Shown here piece after piece: positions 54,601 through 64,000 of a DNA stretch of 64,000 nt. Origin of the DNA: Bathymodiolus brooksi (taxonomy: Eukaryota > Mollusca > Bivalvia > Mytilida > Modiolidae); assembly GCA_963680875.1 (NCBI GenBank), contig OY804589.1, forward strand, positions 32,714,962 to 32,778,961, in the 5' to 3' direction. The notes beneath the pieces are model-generated. The model did not search any database, had not been told where the DNA came from, and was given only the letters and a program-made list of their open reading frames with translations. The number at the start of each line of letters is the position of its first letter. Position 1 is the stretch's first letter. The position numbers and the translations under genes were made by a program.

Positions 54601-55572
54601 GGTTGTTTGTATTGTAAGTATTACTGTGTATGTCGATTTATTAAGGATGTTTGTATTGTAAGTATTACGGTGTATGTAGACGTATCACGGATGTTTGTAT
54701 TGTAAGTATTGCTGTGTATGTAGACGTATCAAGGGTGTTTGTATTGTAAGTATTACTGTGTATGTCGACTTACCAAGGATGTTTGTATTGTAAATATTAC
54801 TGTGTATGTAGACTTACCAAGGATGTTTGTATTGTAAGTATTACTGTATATGTAGACTTACCAAGGTTGTTTGTATTGTCAGTATTACTGTGTATGTAGA
54901 CTTACCAAGGATGTTTGTATTGTAAATATTACTGTGTATGTCGACTTCCCACGGGTGTTTGCATTGTAAGTATTACTGTGTATGTCGACCTACCAAGGAT
55001 GTTTATATTGCGAGTATTACTGTGTATATAGACTTACCAAGGATGTTTGTATTGTAAGTATTACTGTGCATGTCGACTTACCAAGGATGTTTGTATTGTA
55101 AGTATTATTGTGCATGTCGACTTACCAAGGATGTTTGTATTGTAAGTATTACTGTGTATGTCGACTTACCAAGGATGTTTGTATTGTAAGTATTACTGTG
55201 CATGTCGACTTACCAAGGATGTTTGTATTGTACGTATTACTGTGTATGTCGACTTACCAAGGATGTTTGTATTGTAAGTATTACTGTGTATGTCGACTTA
55301 CCAAGGGTGTTTGTATTGTAAGTATTACTGTGCATGTCGACTTACCAAGGATTTTTGCATTGTAAGTATTACTGTATGTAGACTTACCAAGGATGTTTGT
55401 ATTGTAAGTATTACTGTGAACTTAGACTTTCCAAGGGTGTTTGTATTGTAAGTATTACTCTGTATGTAGACTTACCAAGGGTGTTTGTATTGTAAGTATT
55501 ACTGTGTATGTCGACTTACCAAGGATGTTTCTATTGTAAGTATTACTGTGTATGTAGACGTATCTAGGTTGT
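51665..55572. repeat. 89-monomer hybrid HOR (3,908 bp)
   Basis: This is the copy B counterpart of 4,204-8,111, with the same hybrid junction near 53,220-53,265. It shares the GTGTACGTCG variant near 52,786 and CCAAAGG near 53,809. Confidence 0.88.
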
Positions 55573-58383
55573 TTGTATTGTAAGTATTACTGTGTATGTC
55601 GATTTATTAAGGATGTTTGTATTGTAAGTATTACTGTGTATGTAAATTTAGCAATGATTTTGTGTTGTAAGTATTACTGTGTATGTCGACTTATCAAGGG
55701 TGTTTGTATTGTAAGTATTACTATGTATGTAGACTTACCAAGGATGTTTGTATTGTAAGTATTACTGTGTATGTAGACTTACCAAGGATATTTGTATTGT
55801 AAGTATTACTGTGTATGTCGACTTACCAAGGATGTTTGTATTGTAAGTATTACTGTGTATGTCGACTTACCAAGGATGTTTGTATTGTAAGTATTACTGT
55901 GTATGTAGACTTATCAAGGGTGTTTGTATTGTAAGTATTACTGTGTATGTCGACTTACCAAGGATGTTTGTATTGTAAGTATTACTGTGTATGTCGACTT
56001 ACCAAGGATGTTTGAATTGTAAGTATTACTGTGCATGTCGACTTACCAAGGGTGTTTGTATTGTAAGTATTACTGTGCATGTCGACTTACCAAGGATTTT
56101 TGCATTGTAAGTATTACTGTATGTAGACTTACCAAGGATGTTTGTATTGTAAGTATTACTGTGAATGTAGACTTACCAAGGGTGTTTGTATTGTAAGTAT
56201 TACTCTGTATGTAGACTTACCAAGGGTGTTTGTATTGTAAGTATTAATGTGAATGTCAACTTACCAAGGATGTTTCTATTGTAAGTATTACTGTGTATGT
56301 AGACGTATCAAGGTTGTTTGCATTGTAAGTATTACTGTGTATGTCCATTTATTAAGGATGTTTGTATTGTAAGTATTACTGTGTATGTAGACGTATCACG
56401 GATGTTTGTATTGTAAGTATTGCTGTGTATGTAGACGTATCAAGGATGTTTGTATTGTAAGTATTACTGTGTATGTAGACTTACCAAGGTTGTTTGTATT
56501 GTAAGTATTACTGTGTATGTAAACTTACCAAGGATGTTTGTATTGTAAATATTACTGTGTATGTCGACTTCCCAAGGATGTTTGTATTGTAAGTATTACT
56601 GTGTATGTCGATTTCCCAAGGGTGTTTGCATTGTAAGTATTACTGTGTATGTCGACCTACCAAGGATGTTTATATTGCGAGTATTACTGTGTATGTCGAC
56701 TTACCAAGGATGTTTGTATTGTAAGTATTACTGTGCATGTCGACTTACCAAGGATGTTTCTATTGTAAGTATTACTATGTATGTCGACTTACCAAGGGTG
56801 TTTGTATTGTAAGTATTACTGTGTATGTCGACTTACCAAGGATGTTTGTATTGTAAGTATTACTGTGTATGTAGACGTATCAATGTTGTTTGTATTGTAA
56901 GTATTACTGTGTATGTCGACCTACCAAGGATGTTTATATTGCGAGTATTACTGTGTATATAGACTTACCAAGGATGTTTGTATTGTAAGTATTACTGTGT
57001 ATGTCGACTTACCAAGGATGTTTGTATTGTAAGTATTATTGTGCATGTCGACTTACCAAGGATGTTTGTATTGTAAGTATTACTGTGTATGTCGACTTAC
57101 CAAGGATGTTTGTATTGTAAGTATTACTGTGCATGTCGACTTACCAAGGATGTTTGTATTGTAAGTATTACTATGTATATCGACTTACCAAGGGTGTTTG
57201 TATTGTAAGTATTACTGTGTATGTCGACTTACCAAGGATGTTTGTATTGTAAGTATTACTGTGTATGTAGACTTATCAAGGATGTTTGTATTGTAAGTAT
57301 TACTGTGTATGTCGACTTACCAAGGATGTTTGTATTGTAAGTATTACTGTGTATGTCGACTTACCAAGGATGTTTCTATTGTAAGTATTACTGTGTATGT
57401 AGACGTATCAAGGTTGTTTGTATTGTAAGTATTACTGTGTATGTCGATTTATTAAGGATGTTTGTATTGTAAGTATTACGGTGTATGTAGACGTATCACG
57501 GATGTTTGTATTGTAAGTATTGCTGTGTATGTAGACGTATCAAGGGTGTTTGTATTGTAAGTATTACTGTGTATGTCGACTTACCAAGGATGTTTGTATT
57601 GTAAATATTACTGTGTATGTAGACTTACCAAGGATGTTTGTATTGTAAGTATTACTGTATATGTAGACTTACCAAGGTTTTTTGTATTGTCAGTATTACT
57701 GTGTATGTAGACTTACCAAGGATGTTTGTATTGTAAATATTACTGTGTATGTCGACTTCCCACGGGTGTTTGCATTGTAAGTATTACTGTGTATGTCGAC
57801 CTACCAAGGATGTTTATATTGCGAGTATTACTGTGTATATAGACTTACCAAGGATGTTTGTATTGTAAGTATTACTGTGCATGTCGACTTACCAAGGATG
57901 TTTGTATTGTAAGTATTATTGTGCATGTCGACTTACCAAGGATGTTTGTATTGTAAGTATTACTGTGTATGTCGACTTACCAAGGATGTTTGTATTGTAA
58001 GTATTACTGTGCATGTCGACTTACCAAGGATGTTTGTATTGTACGTATTACTGTGTATGTCGACTTACCAAGGATGTTTGTATTGTAAGTATTACTGTGT
58101 ATGTCGACTTACCAAGGGTGTTTGTATTGTAAGTATTACTGTGCATGTCGACTTACCAAGGATTTTTGCATTGTAAGTATTACTGTATGTAGACTTACCA
58201 AGGATGTTTGTATTGTAAGTATTACTGTGAACTTAGACTTTCCAAGGGTGTTTGTATTGTAAGTATTACTCTGTATGTAGACTTACCAAGGGTGTTTGTA
58301 TTGTAAGTATTACTGTGTATGTCGACTTACCAAGGATGTTTCTATTGTAAGTATTACTGTGTATGTAGACGTATCTAGGTTGT
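55573..58383. repeat. 64-monomer HOR (2,811 bp)
   Basis: This is the copy B counterpart of 8,112-10,922 and shares the GGTTTTTTG variant near 57,677. Confidence 0.88.
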
Positions 58384-61150
58384 TTGTATTGTAAGTATTA
58401 CTGTGTATGTCGATTTATTAAGGATGTTTGTATTGTAAGTATTACTGTGTATGTAAATTTAGCAATGATTTTGTGTTGTAAGTATTACTGTGTATGTCGA
58501 CTTATCAAGGGTGTTTGTATTGTAAGTATTACTATGTATGTAGACTTACCAAGGATGTTTGTATTGTAAGTATTACTGTGTATGTAGACTTACCAAGGAT
58601 ATTTGTATTGTAAGTATTACTGTGTATGTCGACTTACCAAGGATGTTTGTATTGTAAGTATTACTGTGTATGTCGACTTACCAAGGATGTTTGTATTGTA
58701 AGTATTACTGTGTATGTAGACTTATCAAGGGTGTTTGTATTGTAAGTATTACTGTGTATGTCGACTTACCAAGGATGTTTGTATTGTAAGTATTACTGTG
58801 TATGTCGACTTACCAAGGATGTTTGAATTGTAAGTATTACTGTGCATGTCGACTTACCAAGGGTGTTTGTATTGTAAGTATTACTGTGCATGTCGACTTA
58901 CCAAGGATTTTTGCATTGTAAGTATTACTGTATGTAGACTTACCAAGGATGTTTGTATTGTAAGTATTACTGTGAATGTAGACTTACCAAGGGTGTTTGT
59001 ATTGTAAGTATTACTCTGTATGTAGACTTACCAAGGGTGTTTGTATTGTAAGTATTAATGTGAATGTCAACTTACCAAGGATGTTTCTATTGTAAGTATT
59101 ACTGTGTATGTAGACGTATCAAGGTTGTTTGCATTGTAAGTATTACTGTGTATGTCCATTTATTAAGGATGTTTGTATTGTAAGTATTACTGTGTATGTA
59201 GACGTATCACGGATGTTTGTATTGTAAGTATTGCTGTGTATGTAGACGTATCAAGGATGTTTGTATTGTAAGTATTACTGTGTATGTAGACTTACCAAGG
59301 TTGTTTGTATTGTAAGTATTACTGTGTATGTAAACTTACCAAGGATGTTTGTATTGTAAATATTACTGTGTATGTCGACTTCCCAAGGATGTTTGTATTG
59401 TAAGTATTACTGTGTATGTCGACTTCCCAAGGGTGTTTGCATTGTAAGTATTACTGTGTATGTCGACCTACCAAGGATGTTTATATTGCGAGTATTACTG
59501 TGTATGTCGACTTACCAAGGATGTTTGTATTGTAAGTATTACTGTGCATGTCGACTTACCAAGGATGTTTCTATTGTAAGTATTACTATGTATGTCGACT
59601 TACCAAGGGTGTTTGTATTGTAAGTATTACTGTGTATGTCGACTTACCAAGGATGTTTGTATTGTAAGTATTACTGTGTATGTAGACGTATCAATGTTGT
59701 TTGTATTGTATGTATTACTGTGTATGTCGACCTACCAAGGATGTTTATATTGCGAGTATTACTGTGTATATAGACTTACCAAGGATGTTTGTATTGTAAG
59801 TATTACTGTGTATGTCGACTTACCAAGGATGTTTGTATTGTAAGTATTACTGTGTATGTCGACTTACCAAGGATGTTTGTATTGTAAGTATTACTGTGCA
59901 TGTCGACTTACCAAGGATGTTTGTATTGTAAGTATTACTATGTATATCGACTTACCAAGGGTGTTTGTATTGTAAGTATTACTGTGTATGTCGACTTACC
60001 AAGGATGTTTGTATTGTAAGTATTACTGTGTATGTAGACTTATCAAGGATGTTTGTATTGTAAGTATTACTGTGTATGTCGACTTACCAAGGATGTTTGT
60101 ATTGTAAGTATTACTGTGTATGTCGACTTACCAAGGATGTTTCTATTGTAAGTATTACTGTGTATGTAGACGTATCAAGGTTGTTTGTATTGTAAGTATT
60201 ACTGTGTATGTCGATTTATTAAGGATGTTTGTATTGTAAGTATTACGGTGTATGTAGACGTATCACGGATGTTTGTATTGTAAGTATTGCTGTGTATGTA
60301 GACGTATCAAGGGTGTTTGTATTGTAAGTATTACTGTGTATGTCGACTTACCAAGGATGTTTGTATTGTAAATATTACTGTGTATGTAGACTTACCAAGG
60401 ATGTTTGTATTGTAAGTATTACTGTATATGTAGACTTACCAAGGTTGTTTGTATTGTCAGTATTACTGTGTATGTAGACTTACCAAGGATGTTTGTATTG
60501 TAAATATTACTGTGTATGTCGACTTCCCACGGGTGTTTGCATTGTAAGTATTACTGTGTATGTCGACCTACCAAGGATGTTTATATTGCGAGTATTACTG
60601 TGTATATAGACTTACCAAGGATGTTTGTATTGTAAGTATTACTGTGCATGTCGACTTACCAAGGATGTTTGTATTGTAAGTATTATTGTGCATGTCGACT
60701 TACCAAGGATGTTTGTATTGTAAGTATTACTGTGTATGTCGACTTACCAAGGATGTTTGTATTGTAAGTATTACTGTGCATGTCGACTTACCAAGGATGT
60801 TTGTATTGTACGTATTACTGTGTATGTCGACTTACCAAGGATGTTTGTATTGTAAGTATTACTGTGTATGTCGACTTACCAAGGGTGTTTGTATTGTAAG
60901 TATTACTGTGCATGTCGACTTACCAAGGATTTTTGCATTGTAAGTATTACTGTATGTAGACTTACCAAGGATGTTTGTATTGTAAGTATTACTGTGAACT
61001 TAGACTTTCCAAGGGTGTTTGTATTGTAAGTATTACTCTGTATGTAGACTTACCAAGGGTGTTTGTATTGTAAGTATTACTGTGTATGTCGACTTACCAA
61101 GGATGTTTCTATTGTAAGTATTACTGTGCATGTAGACGTATCTAGGTTGT
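58384..61150. repeat. 63-monomer HOR (2,767 bp)
   Basis: This is the copy B counterpart of 10,923-13,689. It has the same missing monomer near 59,850 and the same GTGCATGTAGACG near 61,128. Confidence 0.88.
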
Positions 61151-63841
61151 TTGTATTGTAAGTATTACTGTGTATGTCGATTTATTAAGGATGTTTGTAT
61201 TGTAAGTATTACTGTGTATGTAAATTTAGCAATGATTTTGTGTTGTAAGTATTACTGTGTATGTCGACTTATCAAGGGTGTTTGTATTGTAAGTATTACT
61301 ATGTATGTAGACTTACCAAGGATGTTTGTATTGTAAGTATTACTGTGTATGTAGACTTACCAAGGATATTTGTATTGTAAGTATTACTGTGTATGTCGAC
61401 TTACCAAGGATGTTTGTATTGTAAGTATTACTGTGTATGTAGACTTACCAAGGTTGTTTGTATTGTAAGTATTACTGTGTATGTAAACTTACCAAGGATG
61501 TTTGTATTGTAAATATTACTGTGTATGTCGACTTCCCAAGGATGTTTGTATTGTAAGTATTACTGTGTATGTCGACTTCCCAAGGGTGTTTGCATTGTAA
61601 GTATTACTGTGTATGTCGACCTACCAAGGATGTTTATATTGCGAGTATTACTGTGTATGTCGACTTACCAAGGATGTTTGTATTGTAAGTATTACTGTGC
61701 ATGTCGACTTACCAAGGATGTTTCTATTGTAAGTATTACTATGTATGTCGACTTACCAAGGGTGTTTGTATTGTAAGTATTACTGTGTATGTCGACTTAC
61801 CAAGGATGTTTGTATTGTAAGTATTACTGTGTATGTAGACTTATCAAGGGTGTTTGTATTGTAAGTATTACTGTGTATGTCGACTTACCAAGGATGTTTG
61901 TATTGTAAGTATTACTGTGTATGTCGACTTACCAAGGATGTTTGAATTGTAAGTATTACTGTGCATGTCGACTTACCAAGGGTGTTTGTATTGTAAGTAT
62001 TACTGTGCATGTCGACTTACCAAGGATTTTTGCATTGTAAGTATTACTGTATGTAGACTTACCAAGGATGTTTGTATTGTAAGTATTACTGTGAATGTAG
62101 ACTTACCAAGGGTGTTTGTATTGTAAGTATTACTCTGTATGTAGACTTACCAAGGGTGTTTGTATTGTAAGTATTAATGTGTATGTCAACTTACCAAGGA
62201 TGTTTCTATTGTAAGTATTACTGTGTATGTAGACGTATCAAGGTTGTTTGCATTGTAAGTATTACTGTGTATGTCCATTTATTAAGGATGTTTGTATTGT
62301 AAGTATTACTGTGTATGTAGACGTATCACGGATGTTTGTATTGTAAGTATTGCTGTGTATGTAGATGTATCAAGGGTGTTTGTATTGTAAGTATTACTGT
62401 GTATGTCGACCTACCAAGGATGTTTGTATTGTAAATATTACTGTGTATGTAGACTTACCAAGGATGTTTGTATTGTAAGTATTACTTTGTATTTAGACTT
62501 AGCAATGATTTTGTGTTGTAAGTATTACTGTGTATGTCGACTTATCAAGGGTGTTTGTATTGTAAGTATTACTATGTATGTAGACTTACCAAGGATGTTT
62601 GTATTGTAAGTATTACTGTGTATGTCGACTTACCAAGGATGTTTGTATTGTAAGTATTACTCTGCATGTCGACTTACCAAGGGTGTTTGTATTGTAAGTA
62701 TTACTGTGCATGTCGACTTACCAAGGATGTTTGCATTGTAAGTATTACTGTATGTAGACTTACCAAGGATGTTTGTATTGTAAGTATTACTGTGAATGTA
62801 GACTTACCAAGGGTGTTTGTATTGTAAGTATTACTCTGTATGTAGACTTACCAAGGGTGTTTGTATTGTAAGTATTACTGTGTATGTCGACTTACCAAGG
62901 ATGTTTCTATTGTAAGTATTACTGTGTATGTAGACGTATCAATGTTGTTTGTATTGTAAGTATTACTGTGTATGTCGACCTACCAAGGATGTTTATATTG
63001 CGAGTATTACTGTGTATATAGACTTACCAAGGATGTTTGTATTGTAAGTATTACTGTGTATGTCGACTTACCAAGGATGTTTGTATTGTAAGTATTATTG
63101 TGCATGTCGACTTACCAAGGATGTTTGTATTGTAAGTATTACTGTGTATGTCGACTTACCAAGGATGTTTGTATTGTAAGTATTACTGTGCATGTCGACT
63201 TACCAAGGATGTTTGTATTGTAAGTATTACTATGTATATCGACTTACCAAGGGTGTTTGTATTGTAAGTATTACTGTGTATGTCGACTTACCAAGGATGT
63301 TTATATTGTAAGTATTACTGTGTATGTAGACTTATCAAGGGTGTTTGTATTGTAAGTATTACTGTGTATGTCGACTTACCAAGGATGTTTGTATTGTAAG
63401 TATTACTGTGTATGTCGACTTACCAAGGATGTTTCTATTGTAAGTATTACTGTGTATGTAGACGTATCAAGGTTGTTTGTATTGTAAGTATTACTGTGTA
63501 TGTCGATTTATTAAGGATGTTTGTATTGTAAGTATTACGGTGTATGTAGACGTATCACGGATGTTTGTATTGTAAGTATTGCTGTGTATGTAGACGTATC
63601 AAGGGTGTTTGTATTGTAAGTATTACTGTGTATGTCGACTTACCAAGGATGTTTGTATTGTAAATATTACTGTGTATGTAGACTTACCAAGGATGTTTGT
63701 ATTGTAAGTATTACTGTATATGTAGACTTACCAAGGTTGTTTGTATTGTCAGTATTACTGTGTATGTAGACTTACCAAGGATGTTTGTATTGTAAATATT
63801 ACTGTGTATGTCGACTTCCCACGGGTGTTTGCATTGTAAGT
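61151..63841. repeat. 75-type HOR, truncated at a junction
   Basis: This is the copy B counterpart of 13,690-16,380, with the junction reproduced exactly at 63,841/63,842. It carries the one substitution I noticed between the super-repeat copies (A at 63,303, giving TTTATATTGTAAG). Confidence 0.86.
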
Positions 63842-64000
63842 ATTGCTGTGTATGTAGACGTATCAAGGGTGTTTGTATTGTAAGTATTACTGTGTATGTC
63901 GACCTACCAAGGATGTTTGTATTGTAAATATTACTGTGTATGTAGACTTACCAAGGATGTTTGTATTGTAAGTATTACTTTGTATTTAGACTTAGCAATG
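63842..64000. repeat. Start of the next HOR, cut by the window edge
   Basis: It matches 16,381-16,539 to the last base and ends inside the GTATTTAGACTTAGCAATG marker monomer. Confidence 0.88.

Larger units (their letters stand above)
1..64000. repeat. 44-bp satellite array filling the window
   Basis: Every line of the window is made of a 44-bp monomer in direct orientation. Its hallmarks are GTCGACTTACCAAGG (or GTAGAC in place of GTCGAC) and TTGTATTGTAAGTATTAC. Counting one consensus monomer gives 18 T, 11 A, 10 G and 5 C, so it is about 34% G+C and the + strand is rich in G and T. Recurrent variants are GTGTATG/GTGCATG/GTGAATG, CTTACC/CTTATC/CGTATC/CCTACC, GGATG/GGGTG/GGTTG, and TTTGTATTG/TTTCTATTG/TTTGCATTG/TTTATATTG. 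I see no inverted segment, inserted element or unique sequence. Long, homogenised arrays like this are characteristic of eukaryotic satellite DNA. The family and the host clade are not recognised. Confidence 0.98.
47506..64000. repeat. Super-repeat copy B (47.5-kb period)
   Basis: This is the second copy of 1-16,539, with the same order of HORs, the same junctions and the same rare variants. It lacks one monomer near 50,230, where the CAATGTTG monomer runs straight into GTGTATATAGAC. The homology continues to the last base of the window, so the right end is unknown. If the array were a true tandem of about 47.46 kb, sequence beyond the window should continue as 16,540 onward. Whether this is one tandem period, a segmental duplication or an assembly duplication cannot be decided from inside the window. 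Confidence 0.95.

Noticed and set aside
1393..62609. About 65 recurring + strand open frames of 61-85 codons as genes
   Set aside because: They all encode the same 44-residue cycle in shifting phase, end at the monomer's own TAA, and several types begin only at TTG. They recur wherever a TAA-removing variant occurs and overlap one another. No start context or long frame supports coding use.
1..64000. CRISPR array
   Set aside because: The units are contiguous 44-bp monomers with variant positions spread through them. There are no unique spacers between constant repeats and no cas genes.
1..64000. Telomere or telomere-like repeat
   Set aside because: No TTAGGG, TTAGG, TTTAGGG or similar short unit occurs. 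GTGTATG is only part of the 44-bp monomer.
1..64000. Minus-strand genes
   Set aside because: The complement carries two TAA triplets per monomer in different phases (TAAGTCG and TAATAC). Every frame is closed within about 132 bp, and I found no long frame.
1..64000. tRNA, rRNA, promoter or terminator sites
   Set aside because: Any local resemblance, such as AT-rich TATATAGAC, recurs with the repeat and has no gene nearby. I found no RNA-gene fold or unique regulatory sequence.

Overview
The whole window is one uninterrupted, head-to-tail tandem array (a satellite) built from a 44-bp monomer of about 34% G+C. I count roughly 1,450 monomers, all in the same orientation. I see no protein-coding gene, RNA gene, transposon or unique-sequence island anywhere. 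An array this long, with nested higher-order repeats, is typical of eukaryotic constitutive heterochromatin (centromeric, pericentromeric, subtelomeric or interstitial). The sequence alone does not reveal the clade or the chromosomal position.

The monomer has a variable half around GTCGAC or GTAGAC followed by TTACCAAGG, and a more conserved half around TTGTATTGTAAGTATTAC. Two length variants act as markers: a 42-bp monomer (2-bp deletion, ACTGTATGTAGAC instead of ACTGTGTATGTAGAC) and a 43-bp monomer (TTAGCAATGATTTTGTG). With these and other diagnostic variants the array resolves into higher-order repeats (HORs). The main ones are a 64-monomer unit (2,811 bp), a 75-monomer unit (3,292 bp) and an 89-monomer hybrid (3,908 bp). 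Shortened relatives have 63, 72 and 73 monomers. Their lengths equal 44 bp times the monomer number, minus 2 per 42-bp monomer and 1 per 43-bp monomer.

Layout: 1-16,539 is an array of 63/64/89-monomer HORs with one 75-type unit. 16,381-22,186 is a more diverged stretch with the most degenerate monomers (about 20.16-20.48 kb). 22,187-29,390 is an apparently identical tandem duplication of a 3,602-bp, 82-monomer unit. 29,391-33,138 is transitional. 33,139-47,505 holds the cleanest 75-type HORs. 47,506-64,000 repeats 1-16,539 almost exactly, at a constant offset of 47,461 bp (47,505 bp left of one missing monomer). The top layer is therefore a duplication with a period of about 47.5 kb, which both window edges cut through.

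Short open frames of 61-85 codons recur on the + strand, but they are a by-product of the repeat. 44 is not divisible by 3, so the reading phase rotates through three monomers (132 bp, 44 codons) and meets a TAA each cycle unless a substitution removes it. Several of these frames start only at TTG. I annotate none as genes. The notable biology is the record of unequal exchange: nested duplications, deletions of whole monomers, hybrid HORs and two different 14-monomer deletions of identical length.
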